A stretch of DNA of 46,104 nucleotides, from contig JAFXTB010000138.1 of assembly GCA_017525225.1 (NCBI GenBank), positions 1-46,104 on the forward strand. Reading direction: 5' to 3'. This stretch comes from Kiritimatiellia bacterium. Its GTDB lineage: Bacteria; Verrucomicrobiota; Kiritimatiellia; RFP12; UBA1067. This document shows, piece by piece, positions 24,743-34,400 of this stretch (its first letter is position 1; the number at the start of each line of letters is the position of its first letter). The notes beneath the pieces are model-generated. The model worked only from the letters and a program-made list of their open reading frames with translations, had not been told where the DNA came from and ran no database searches. The translations under genes and the position numbers were made by a program.

Positions 24743-24751
24743 ATGATACCA
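24743..24751 (-). promoter_or_regulatory. Extended -10 box of the CE7-like esterase
   Basis: The minus strand reads TGGTATCAT, with TTGCGG 17 bp upstream. Transcription would begin about 20-22 nt before the 24716 start, leaving a leader that contains the AAGGAAAGGTGG ribosome site. Here the leader is of normal length. Confidence 0.55.
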
Positions 24752-24791
24752 CAGAAGCCCCCCTTCCGCAAGGAAAATCCCGACACAAGAA

Positions 24792-24880
24792 TTATCCCCA
24801 ATGTGCCATTTTGCCTTATTTGGGATGATTTTCGTTGCGTCAATTTATCCCAAACAGACAGAAATCATACTTTGGGGATA
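24792..24880. repeat. Four alternating T(T/C)ATCCC(C)AA motifs
   Basis: TTATCCCCAA (24792-24801, +), TTTGGGATGA (24819-24828, the motif on -), TTATCCCAAA (24845-24854, +) and CTTTGGGGATA (24870-24880, on -). Centres are 26 +/- 1 bp apart and orientation alternates. The last copy is also the start of the direct-repeat block shared with 31390-31400. It lies just upstream of the esterase promoter, so it may be an operator for a dimeric regulator. Confidence 0.65.
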
Positions 24881-24893
24881 TTTTTCGGCCTAT

Positions 24894-24915
24894 TCGCTCC
24901 AATATTTCTGGCGAC
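24894..24915. repeat. 22-bp direct repeat, copy 1
   Basis: A 22-base sequence beginning TCGCTCCAATATTTC is repeated exactly and in the same orientation at 31417-31438. Both copies are preceded by CTTTGGGGATA (24870-24880 and 31390-31400). On the minus strand both encode Arg-Gln-Lys-Tyr-Trp-Ser-Glu followed by a stop; in copy 2 this is the real C-terminus of the HZS-alpha-like gene. The two copies flank 6.5 kb of + strand DNA. Confidence 0.85.
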
Positions 24916-25178
24916 AGGACAGAAAATTGCAGGATTCGCTGATGTGTCCCCATAAACGCGGGTACATCTCTGTAATTCTCCGCCGTACCTTTTGATGATG
25001 GAAACAACTTGTCTGAAACAACCTGAGATATCCGGTCGTAACCGCGCCCGGCTTCAAGATCGGCGGACAGTTACCCACCGTAAAAAGAAAAAGTTATTTT
25101 TACCAGTTGTTTACAATCATCAGAATACGCGGCGATGAATCATTCAGATACTCCGTGAAATCACTTTACCCAAAATCC

Positions 25179-25214
25179 CCAAAATCCTGCTTGCGCCATG
25201 CAAGCGGGATTTGG
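25179..25214. repeat. Hairpin with 15-base-pair arms
   Basis: CCAAAATCCTGCTTGC, then GCCAT, then GCAAGCGGGATTTGG. The arms match except for one bulged A and a T/G wobble pair. It overlaps the promoter-like element of the small broken reading frame. There is no T-run on either side, so it is not a standard intrinsic terminator. Confidence 0.65.
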
Positions 25215-25245
25215 TAAACTAATTGCGTTCTCCGCAAGGAGGACA

Positions 25246-25386
25246 AACATAGTCCGGGAACTGATCGGGAGCGTCAAGCAACGCATGGAGGCCGACATCC
25301 CCATCCACCCCCGGACGACACAATGTAGCATCAAAGCTACACGTCGTTCTGTCGAAATACTAGCACCATTTCACAAATCCGAATGA
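25246..25386 (+). pseudogene. Small reading frame with strong ribosome site but ATA at the start position
   Basis: A TGGTAAACT extended -10-like element (25212-25220) and a perfect AAGGAGG are followed, 6 nt later, by ATA-GTC-CGG at 25252. From there a basic 44-codon frame runs to TGA at 25384-25386. Promoter, ribosome site and frame are in the right order, but the start codon is ATA, so it is either a decayed gene or a rare start. The peptide is not recognised. The frame also contains TGTAGC-ATCAAA-GCTACA, a perfect 6-bp hairpin. Confidence 0.35.
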
Positions 25387-25545
25387 CATGTAAGCGGAGA
25401 TGCGCCCACATGGGGCGTATTCTCCCTTAAATGTATTTGGATAGGCCTGTGCTAGGGCTTCGACGGAGTGCATGAGAGGGATAATGCGTCCCCTTTTATG
25501 TGCTGGACGGGCCAACGGCGAACGATGCGCAGGGAATATTGTTGT

Positions 25546-26511
25546 ATGAGAAAAGTTCTTTGTGCTCTGCTCGCCAGAGGGAGAGCATTTGCTTTTGTGA
25601 TGGCGGTAGCCGTCGTATGGGCGGGGTTTGGCGAGACCGTGACGAACGTGCGCGGTTCGCAGCGGCCAAACTCGAACCTTGTCGATATCTACTACGACCT
25701 CAACGCCGTTGATGGTTGGTCGTACACGGTCGAAGTTGCAATCGAAGGCCGTACGTACGAAGTTACGGCCACAACATTCAGCGGCGATGTCGGCAAAGGT
25801 ATTGCGCCCGGCAAGAACCGCCGCATCGTTTGGGAAGCTGGAGCCGACTGGCGAGGTAAGAAAGGCGATGTAAAGGCCGTCGTGACAGCCACGATTGAAG
25901 CAAGGAAGGGGAAGCCCAAGAAGGTTCGTCTTTGGGCGGGCGGCCCATATTGGGCTGATAGAAACATCGGCGCGGATAATCCGTGGGACTATGGACTCTA
26001 CTTCTGGTGGGGCGATACGATGGGACATCGCCCGTCTGGAACGACGTTTAGCTTTTCTTTCGGTTCGTCGAACACGCCGACTTATGGCAAGAGTGTTGCC
26101 ACATTGCAAAGCGAGGGGTGGATAACATCAAACGGCGTTCTTGCGCCCGCGCACGATGCGGCGCATGTGAAGTGGGGCGGCGGTTGGCGCATGCCGACGT
26201 ATCAGGAACTGGAAGGACTCAACAGTAATTGTGACTGGACGAGGACGACGATGAATGGCGTGAACGGATACATTGTTCGCGGCAGGGGCGACTACGCCTC
26301 CAACAGCATCTTTCTCCCCTGTGCTGGCCGCGGCGACGGGACTTCGCTCAACGGTTCCGGTTCGTACGGCGACTACTGGTCGTCCGTCCCGCGCTCGGAC
26401 GACTACAACGCGTACGGATCGGGCTTCAATTCGGGCGGCCACGGCACGTACACCATCGGCGGCCGCCTCTACGGGCGGTCTGTTCGTCCTGTCCAAGGGT
26501 TCACCAACTAG
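25546..26511 (+). CDS. Exported FISUMP-domain protein
   Basis: A 321-residue protein with a signal peptide (from MRKVLCALL, hydrophobic VMAVAVVWAGFGE). Residues about 25-120 are a beta-rich domain of a kind often found before FISUMP modules (IVWEAGADW). The C-terminal half contains the Fibrobacter major paralogous domain: YFWWGDTMG, GGGWRMPTYQELEGL and YWSSVPRSDDYNAYG ending RSVRPVQGF. Such proteins are surface or secreted and are often present in many copies; their role is unknown. Start 25546 is chosen for the signal peptide and AGGGA at 10 nt; the in-frame ATG at 25468 would add a charged tail. The next gene starts 51 bases after the stop. Confidence 0.82.
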   Translation: MRKVLCALLARGRAFAFVMAVAVVWAGFGETVTNVRGSQRPNSNLVDIYYDLNAVDGWSYTVEVAIEGRTYEVTATTFSGDVGKGIAPGKNRRIVWEAGADWRGKKGDVKAVVTATIEARKGKPKKVRLWAGGPYWADRNIGADNPWDYGLYFWWGDTMGHRPSGTTFSFSFGSSNTPTYGKSVATLQSEGWITSNGVLAPAHDAAHVKWGGGWRMPTYQELEGLNSNCDWTRTTMNGVNGYIVRGRGDYASNSIFLPCAGRGDGTSLNGSGSYGDYWSSVPRSDDYNAYGSGFNSGGHGTYTIGGRLYGRSVRPVQGFTN

Positions 26512-26562
26512 CGAACGAAGTGAGCGTATTCAATTCTTCAATTCTTTAATTCTGAAATACCT

Positions 26563-29500
26563 ATGAAAAGAAAAATGATGAAGTTGTTTGCCACTGTCCT
26601 TGCGTTGGCTTTTGTTGTCACGGCGCATGGCGCGACAGGTAGCTCGACGTGGTTCTTCGTCGATACTACGGACGGGGCGCTGAAGATCGTGGATGTGAGA
26701 AGCAAGTACTTTGATGGCGAGTATGGCGGCGTGGGGCGCAAGGCGACGTTTTTGAATGGTGTCTCGTGTGATATCGAGATGACGATTCTGGATGACCCAG
26801 TAAATGTCGATCATTGGCTTGTGAACGGGCAAGTGGTCACGACGCGAACGTTCACGTTTGATGTCGGCTCTCTGCCGGTCGGCGGACGGTTGGAAGTCGT
26901 CGCCGTCGGCAAGAATGAAGGCGTGAGGTCAAAGCCGTTCCGCGTGAACTTCGACATTGCGAAACATGTTGACGAAGAACATCCCGGACTTTGGACTGCT
27001 CGTCCGTCGAACAGTGAAGGAATAGATGAGATTCGCTATACGCCGATTGGTGCGGGATCGTTCACGTTTCCGCTTGCGCCAGAGAAGAGCGGCGCCAAGC
27101 CGAGTAAATTGAGCTGGTTGCCAGGCGACGAGTGGTCGATATGCCCCACGATTGAGCTAAAGCCGGAGGTGCGTTCCAGCGGTAATGGCAGTTGCACATT
27201 TGGAACTGCGGGGTTGGAAATAGGTACGAGTGGTTCCGAGGGGACAGCGAGCCACAAACGGAATCGACGTGCAGTCGGAAAGTTTGCTCGTGTGATGGAC
27301 AAAGACATTGGCATTACTTTCACGGGCGGACCGCTTACTTTGTCGTGGAACGCACAGAAGCGGAAATGGGTGGCCGAGGATGTTTCTTTCAGCGGCGAGG
27401 TGAACGGATCGCTCGGGCTGACACATCATTACCCAACACCGATAGGCCCCGTGTTCTACGAAATTAAAGGGGAGGCTGCGCTTGCTTTGATTATTAAGGT
27501 GTCGGGGCTTGACCCTGCTTTGGGCGGACTCGGTTGGGGAGGTCTTGAAACTTCTTTTTCTTTCAGTAGCGACCGTCTGCCTAAAGTGTCTGTTGGAGGA
27601 GGATATGGGATAAATTACGTAGCATGCATCAAAGGTTCTGTTTCTGGAATGTCTGTTTTGGATGCTACGTACAGTAAGGGGACATGGAATGATTTTCGGT
27701 GGGGACTAAGAGGATCTGGTGCTGTGACTGCGACGTTCCTTATTTTTGACGGGAAACTTTTTGAGCTAACATCAGACACGTTGTGGATATATAACAACAC
27801 CTCGCCAAAGTCGATGCGGCTTATGGCGGGTGCTCCGTCCGCCGACATTGAGTGGCGGTTGCAATCGCGGGACTATCTAAAGAAGGCGACGCCGCGTATG
27901 CGGCTGATGGCTGCCGCGCCGACGAGTGGAGTCGTGGAGAGCGGCGGCTATCCCAATCCTGCGCCTGCGATGGCGAGCGGAGCGAATGGCGACGCGCTCG
28001 TGTGTCTGCGCGACAATGCGGCGCGCTCTTCCGCGAATCGCACGGAACTCGTTCTGCGCACGGGAACGAGCAATGAATGGAACGCGGCGGAGGTCGTGTG
28101 GGACGACGGCACGGCGGATTTCATGCCCGAGATCGCGGCGTTACCTGACGGCGCGTTCGTAGCGACATGGGCGAATGCGGGGCGCACGTTCTCCGATGAT
28201 GTGACGCTTTCCGAGATGTGCGGAGCGATGGAGATCGCCGTTGGCGTCCGCAATGCCGCGACGGGTGCGTGGTCGTGCCGTAACCTGACCGCAGACTCCG
28301 TGCTCGACTTCGCGCCCGTCGTGCGGGCGGGAACGAACGGCACGGCGTTGGTGGCGTGGCTCAGGAACACGGCGGGGAGTCTCGCCGGTTCGGCGGCGGA
28401 GCCGACGGACATCATGGCGTCCGTCTATTCGAACGGAACATGGAGCGTACCGGCGCCGGTCGTCGTGGGTGCTGGCTCGGTGAGCGGGTTTGACGTGGCG
28501 TTCGATGGGGAGAATGCCGTTTTAGCGTTCTCAAAGGATGCAGACGGCGATTTGCAGACGATGGGCGATATGGAGATATTTGCTGTCCGCTTCTGCGATT
28601 CGGCTTGGGGCGAGCCGATGCGGCTGACTTATGCAGGCGATTCGGACGGACAGCCTTTCGTGCGCGGCGGCGCTGGGACGGAGTTTGCGGTTCTCTGGAC
28701 GGAGAAGGGTACGCTGATGGAGACAACAGAACTTGCCGTTTCCAACGCTGTTGCCGTTGCGGCGGCGGAGGGCTGGATGCTTTCGGGTGGATGCTCGGTG
28801 ATGCGCGGCGTGGATGGACGCGACGCCCTCGTGTGGGGCGGCGATTCGGAGGCTGGCGGCGCGGCGAATGCGCCGGTGGCGATGATGTACGATCCCGTCT
28901 GCGGTGCGTGGGGTGCGCCGAGGAAACTGTTCGACGCCGGACGGCACGAGCGGCAGCTTGCGGGCGCGGTTGGCGTGGACGGCGGGATAAGGATCGGCTA
29001 TGAATCGTCCTCTGTCTCTACGAACGCCGAGGGCGAGGTGATGTTCGGCGACGTTGAGCTCCGCACACGCTACATTCCGGCGACATGCGACCTTGCGGTG
29101 GAGGAGGACGGCTTCTCGTTCGCGTCCGATAACCTTGCGGATGGCGACGAGACGGTCTTGACGGTCAAGGTTGGGAACCTTGGGTTCAGGGCGGCGACGA
29201 ACGCGACGGTTACGGTGTACGAGGGAGTTGGCGACGAGAAGAGCGAGCTTGCGAGCGTCGTCACGAACTTTCCGGGTGGAGGGATTGTCGCCGTCAACGT
29301 TCCGTGGACGGTGGACAACACGCAGTCGAATCTCCAGTTCACGGTCGAGATCGACGCTGGCGGGAACGAGGACGAAGGCGCGGACGGCAACAACGTCTAT
29401 ATCTGGAACGCGGGGGCGTACGATGTTTCGTTTGCCGGCGTGGCGGTGCGGAACGAGAGCGCGACGCGACTGCTTCTGACGGCGGCGGTCTCCAATGCAG

Positions 29501-31383
29501 GGCTGGGGCCGCTGAGGAACGGCGGCAAGGTCGTGTTCCGCAGGGGCGGCGAGGACGGTGAGGTGCTGGCGGTGGACGAGATAGGCACAGTCTGGCCGGG
29601 CACGAACGGTGTGTACAACGCCGGTTTCGCCTGGGACATAGAGGACGTTGCGTTCACGTCGGCATGGGAGACAGTTTGCGTGCAGCTCTTCCCCGACGGC
29701 GTCGTGGGGTCTGCGCTTGACGCCGCCGACATGGCGTTTGTGCAGGTGATGACAACGCTTGAACTTGAACAGGTCGCGGCACCGGTGTTCTCCCCCGCGA
29801 CGAAGACGGTGTTCTTCACGAAGGAGCAGCCAGTCACTATTTCCTGCGCGACGGGCGCGGCTGAGATACGCTACACGCTTGACGGTTCGGAGCCGACGGC
29901 TTCAAGCAGGCTTTACGATGGTGCGTTCGTCATTACGAACAGCGTGACCGTGAAGGCCAAGGCGTTCGTGGATGGTATGCGTCCGAGTGCGACCGTACAG
30001 GCGGAGTACGTTCACGCTGCCATTGTCGGCGACAACCTTGTTCAGGTCACTTCGCCTGCGTATGGCGTTGCGCAGGTGCTGAATATTCCTGTTCCGGGGA
30101 CATACAACGTGTCGTTCGACTACACGCAGGGAAATGTCGAACTGCGGCTGTCGCAGGGCGGCGCGGTGCGCACGATTGCGGCGATTTCTGCCGCAAGTGC
30201 TGGAAGCACGAATTTCCTGTTCGACGTTTCTGTGGCGGGGGATTACGAGCTGGTCGTATGTGATCCGTCTTCTGGTTCATCCCAGACGGCTGATGTGTCG
30301 AACCTGAGCATAGCCATCCCCGACACGCCGGAGAACAAGGGGAGGTTCTGGATTTACGAGACGGAAAACACGTACTGCTCCACGGGCACATGGAGCGCGG
30401 AAACCGGATTCAAGGACGGGAAGATGACCATAAATGGCAACAACACATTCACCCCGTACACGTCTTCCGATGGTGACCGAGTGGTGGTGACCTTCACGGT
30501 GGAATTTGGGCTAGCCATTCCCGCTATATTTTTTGATGATGCCGTTGACATGCCAGAAAGTAAAACCTACATCACTCTTGGGGAAGATGCACTCGGTGAA
30601 AGGGTGTTCAAGTTACTGACCATGGAGCGTGGGGACAGGGTTTGGAAAAGTGTGTATACGGAGGGCCAGCAAACACCAGCGATTGGGAAACCATATACTT
30701 TCAGGTTTGTCCTCGACTGTACCAACAGAACATACACGGTGGCGCTGATCGACAATGGGAGGGAATTGCCTCTTACCGACGGTACAACCGGCACGTTCTC
30801 TTTTGCGAGTACTAGCAACCCTGGACTAAATGCCGTCGAATTTGATGGGGACTGTGGAAATGTTATTTCACTTCTCGGCAGCTATGGCGATTCCGCCTTT
30901 GAATTTGCGAAGGACGATGCGTTGCGCCTTTCTGGCGGTACGGCCATTCTGAACCTTACCGGGGGCCAGGCCAGATGGCTCAATTCGATGGGGGCGTATG
31001 AAACGGTGAAAGCAAAAGCTGGCGCGATGGGCATGGAGGATTTCATGGTAGCCTACCTGCTCAATCTCGACCTTACGAAAGATGGTGCCGGGCTTGTGAA
31101 GTTCAGCGTTTCAGGGATCGAAGTCACCGAAACAGAAGTCCGCATCGCCGTCCGGCTGGACCGCATCGGCCCGATGCAGGCGGAAGGCGGCTCGTTGCGT
31201 GCCGCGCCCATCAACGGCGTCCTGAAGCTTTACGGTGGAGAGTCGCTGCAGGAGAAGACCCTCCTCAACGCCACAGAGGTGACGGGAGCCAATTTCGGCG
31301 ATGGCGACACCGCTACATTCACGTATCCGCGCAGCGGCGGGGCAAGGTTCTTCCGTCCCGTGATAGAATTCCCTGTGGACTGA
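26563..31383 (+). CDS. 1606-residue secreted mosaic protein with CARDB-like and chitobiase C-terminal-like domains
   Basis: Signal peptide within MKRKMMKLFATVLALAFVVT. The N-terminal 440 residues are of unknown fold and lower GC. Residues about 455-830 look like a beta-propeller-type or repeated beta-sandwich section (repeated G...ALVCL/TWAN and NGTALVAWL elements). About 845-960 resembles CARDB (adhesion-like), and near residues 1095-1150 is a chitobiase C-terminal (CHB_HEX_C_1) motif: IRYTLDGSEPTASSRLYDG. A LamG-like domain (about 1265-1460) precedes a C-terminal ARFFRPVIEF tail. Base composition changes sharply along the gene (low GC at 26.6-27.8 and 30.3-31.0 kb), which suggests domain acquisition. 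It probably works as a surface adhesin or carbohydrate-binding scaffold. No ribosome site is obvious at 26563. Confidence 0.72.
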   Translation: MKRKMMKLFATVLALAFVVTAHGATGSSTWFFVDTTDGALKIVDVRSKYFDGEYGGVGRKATFLNGVSCDIEMTILDDPVNVDHWLVNGQVVTTRTFTFDVGSLPVGGRLEVVAVGKNEGVRSKPFRVNFDIAKHVDEEHPGLWTARPSNSEGIDEIRYTPIGAGSFTFPLAPEKSGAKPSKLSWLPGDEWSICPTIELKPEVRSSGNGSCTFGTAGLEIGTSGSEGTASHKRNRRAVGKFARVMDKDIGITFTGGPLTLSWNAQKRKWVAEDVSFSGEVNGSLGLTHHYPTPIGPVFYEIKGEAALALIIKVSGLDPALGGLGWGGLETSFSFSSDRLPKVSVGGGYGINYVACIKGSVSGMSVLDATYSKGTWNDFRWGLRGSGAVTATFLIFDGKLFELTSDTLWIYNNTSPKSMRLMAGAPSADIEWRLQSRDYLKKATPRMRLMAAAPTSGVVESGGYPNPAPAMASGANGDALVCLRDNAARSSANRTELVLRTGTSNEWNAAEVVWDDGTADFMPEIAALPDGAFVATWANAGRTFSDDVTLSEMCGAMEIAVGVRNAATGAWSCRNLTADSVLDFAPVVRAGTNGTALVAWLRNTAGSLAGSAAEPTDIMASVYSNGTWSVPAPVVVGAGSVSGFDVAFDGENAVLAFSKDADGDLQTMGDMEIFAVRFCDSAWGEPMRLTYAGDSDGQPFVRGGAGTEFAVLWTEKGTLMETTELAVSNAVAVAAAEGWMLSGGCSVMRGVDGRDALVWGGDSEAGGAANAPVAMMYDPVCGAWGAPRKLFDAGRHERQLAGAVGVDGGIRIGYESSSVSTNAEGEVMFGDVELRTRYIPATCDLAVEEDGFSFASDNLADGDETVLTVKVGNLGFRAATNATVTVYEGVGDEKSELASVVTNFPGGGIVAVNVPWTVDNTQSNLQFTVEIDAGGNEDEGADGNNVYIWNAGAYDVSFAGVAVRNESATRLLLTAAVSNAGLGPLRNGGKVVFRRGGEDGEVLAVDEIGTVWPGTNGVYNAGFAWDIEDVAFTSAWETVCVQLFPDGVVGSALDAADMAFVQVMTTLELEQVAAPVFSPATKTVFFTKEQPVTISCATGAAEIRYTLDGSEPTASSRLYDGAFVITNSVTVKAKAFVDGMRPSATVQAEYVHAAIVGDNLVQVTSPAYGVAQVLNIPVPGTYNVSFDYTQGNVELRLSQGGAVRTIAAISAASAGSTNFLFDVSVAGDYELVVCDPSSGSSQTADVSNLSIAIPDTPENKGRFWIYETENTYCSTGTWSAETGFKDGKMTINGNNTFTPYTSSDGDRVVVTFTVEFGLAIPAIFFDDAVDMPESKTYITLGEDALGERVFKLLTMERGDRVWKSVYTEGQQTPAIGKPYTFRFVLDCTNRTYTVALIDNGRELPLTDGTTGTFSFASTSNPGLNAVEFDGDCGNVISLLGSYGDSAFEFAKDDALRLSGGTAILNLTGGQARWLNSMGAYETVKAKAGAMGMEDFMVAYLLNLDLTKDGAGLVKFSVSGIEVTETEVRIAVRLDRIGPMQAEGGSLRAAPINGVLKLYGGESLQEKTLLNATEVTGANFGDGDTATFTYPRSGGARFFRPVIEFPVD

Positions 31384-31412
31384 TCGCTGCTTTGGGGATA
31401 GCCCTGTCCCGT

Positions 31413-34400
31413 TTACTCGCTCCAATATTTCTGGCGACGGGGTTCGGTGACATTCGGCACAAAGCCCGTGAGCGGCACGGGCGGCATGCCGTATTCGCGC
31501 CGTACGTCGTTCAGCTCCGCCCAGGCGAACGCCGCCCGCTTGTTACATGTGTACTGGAAGCGCTGGCGGTACCAGTCGTTCCAGTCGTTGTGTTCCACGT
31601 ATGACCCGCAGAACGGCACCGCGAGGTCGATCCAGCACGCGAGGAGGCGCAGCTCCGCGTCGGTGAGGACCACGCCGTGGTGCCCTTCCCGAAGCGACAG
31701 CCACACGGCGCTCTTCGCCGCGCCGAAGGAATACGGCGGCTTGAACGGCGCAAACCCGAGGCCGTGCGCGAAATTGATCTTGCCGTTGCACTTGCCCTTG
31801 TACGTGAGGGCGAGATACGAGGCGGTGTACTTCCGCTTCGACTTGTCATCGGACGGCGGCAGGCTGCCTGGCACCCCGCGCAGATCCATCGACGGAGGCG
31901 GGCAGGCGGCCGCGACGGAGCGCGGCCCGACCGACCGTTTCGTATCCGAGCCGTCGTGGCACGAGATGCACTTTGCATCGAGGATCGGCTGGACGAGACG
32001 CGAGAAGCTGAAGCCATCGTTACGATCGGTGTCCTCTACCATCTTCGGACGGTTCAATCCCATCCAGTTGTCGAGCGAGGCAAGCGGACCTTCCTTCTCC
32101 AGCGCGTCCACGAACGGATGTGTCTCGCCACCCGGCAGCCACGGCTTGAGACGCTGGGGCGGACGTCGCAAGGCCAGTGCCTTCGCGTTCTCGAGTCCGG
32201 CCAGGTGCGGATGCTCATGGCAGCCGATGCAACCGTTGATCTCGCCCGGCTGGAGCGTGGACCAGCTGCGCATCGTCTGGATGCAGCAGCCGTCCTTATC
32301 GATGAGCTGGAAGTAGAGCGGCGTGCGAGCAGGCGCGCGGAAGCTGCACGAGCCGTCCACCTCCACATCCGCCTCGCCCAGCACGTGCTTCACGTCGTAC
32401 GCGCCGTTACCCACCGATATGGGCGTGCCGATCTTGCCTTGCGTGGAGTGCCAGCCGTACTGCCAGTTCCAGCCGATATGGACGGGACGGTACTCCAACC
32501 CTATCACGCGGAGCCGCTTCACGCACCCCTTCGGCGCGCCAGCCATCGCCGCGCCCCCGTAGACGTTCTGCACGTAGTACGTACCGAAGCCTTCACGGTA
32601 GTCGAGCTTCTTCAAGGCGCGCGGCGGGGGTGTACGCCGCTTGACAGGGATGGGCTGCATGCAGTGCTGGCCCCAGTCGAACGCAAGCAGCTCGCGCCGG
32701 CCCGTCTCGTCCATCGCGTACACGCCGAAGCGCGAAGAGTACGGCCCACGGTAGTAGCGGCACCCCTCGGGCATGTACGAGACGAGCAGCCGTCCGCCGC
32801 CGAGCGGGAACGGATACGCCCACTGCGGACCGAACTGCGAGTGCATGTCATATACGTTGTAGTGGTAGTCGTGCGGCTGGCGCGTGGGCTGGACGCCCGG
32901 GGCGGCGTTCATCGCCGCGCCCGCGAGGTAGTACATGCCCGGTATGTTCGTGGTGGCGGGGCCGCTCGGATTGTCCCATTCCGACCACGGGATCTCCATC
33001 ACGCGGTTGCCGGGGAAGGTCATCTTCACGGCGTTCGTGTTGATGCCCCAGACGCTCTTCGCGGGATCATAGGTGAAGCTCGTGTAGTCGTCGCCGTCCG
33101 CGAGACGCGACATCGCAAGCCGCCCCTTCTGTCCCACGTGGTGTCCGCAGGAGATCATCATTATGTCGCGCGTACCCGGGATGCCGCGAGTGTGTATGAG
33201 CGAGAACGGAAATTCGCTGTTGTTCGCGAAAAGCCCCGTCTGTTTCGTGCCGTCCGGATTCATGGCGTAGAGCTGCTGGACACCGGCCGCGTTGCGGTCG
33301 TTGTATTCCCAGCGTGTGTAGGACACGCGCCCATCGTCCATCAGCTGCGGAAAAAACGTCTGTACCTGGTCGAAGCCGAGGCGGCGGATGTGTGAGCCGT
33401 CGGCGTCGCAGCGAAAGAGGTTCGAGACGGGAAGCGGCCAGCAGTCGACAGAATGGCTGCAGCGTGTCGACTGGAACACGATCGAACCATCGGGCAGCCA
33501 GCACGGCTCGATGTCGCTGCACGGCATCGGAAAGTCGGCCTTCTGCCCTGGCACGTCCGCCGCCTGGTAGGGACGCCTCGCCGAGGCGTCCGCCCCACGC
33601 ACGAGACCATCGAAGGTGAGTTGCTTGAGAGCACGCGTTTCAAGGTCGAGCGTGAACAGATGGTAGTTGGAGGTTGTAAAGTTCTCGCGCATGGAGAATA
33701 CGAGCGTCTTGCCGTCGAAGTGCAGGTTGGGGTCGCGGATCATGCCGTGCGGCTTGTCGATCAACACCTCCTGCGATACGGCGCCGTCTTCGCCGATCGT
33801 TGCCAGCACGAGCTGAGAGCCACCCACGGTATAATCGGGCACGGATTTCCACTCCTGGTACGAGGCGTCTGTGAGGTCGTCAGTTGCATGGAAGATGGAG
33901 TTGCCCATCACGATGTGCTTCACATAGACGAACTGCGTGAAATCCTTGCGGAATGCGGCGAGGAATTCGCGGCGGCGCGCGGCGCGGTCGGAAAGGAATG
34001 CCGGGGAGGGCCGCGCTCCGTCGCGGCCGCATGCATACTTGCGTAGGGCGTGCGAAAGATCCTCGCCCATCGGATCGGACTTCGTGGTGTCCGCCTCCAC
34101 GTTCGCGAGGTGGGAGATGTTGGAGATGGCGCAGCTTTGGTAGAGCCAGTCACGTACTAGGCGGCTTTCAGGATAGGCGATGGAGCCGTCCTTGTTCGGA
34201 AGCGGCAGATCGTTCGGCGTCTCCTTGCCGAAGAACGACATCTCGGCGATCTGCACCGTGGGAAACGCGCCCGAAAACTCGGGGTAGGGCGGCGTCTCGA
34301 ATATCTTCGGGAGAAGTGGCGTCGCGACATGGGTGTAGAAGGAATAATAGTTGCTCTTGAAGTCGTAGGTGTCTTCGATCACCACCGTCACGCGGCGGAC

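Larger units (their letters stand above)
24717..25545. other. Compositionally distinct AT-rich intergenic segment
   Basis: An 829-base stretch without a confident gene. It holds the esterase promoter (TGGTATCAT, 24743-24751), an alternating T(T/C)ATCCC(C)AA motif array (24792-24880), the first copy of a direct repeat (24894-24915), a broken small reading frame (25246-25386) and hairpins at 25179-25214 (16/15-base arms, one bulge) and 25396-25425. It is lower in GC than the neighbours, consistent with imported DNA. Confidence 0.6.

Noticed and set aside
24792..24880. Cluster of DnaA boxes (origin of replication)
   Set aside because: The motif is TTATCCC(C)AA, which misses the TTATCCACA consensus. 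No dnaA, dnaN or gidA is nearby, and the alternating 26-bp layout suits an operator better.
31390..31412. Bidirectional terminator between the 1606-residue gene and the HZS-alpha-like gene
   Set aside because: GGGATA-GCCC-TGTCCC can form only a 6-bp stem with one wobble pair, and no T-run follows on either strand.
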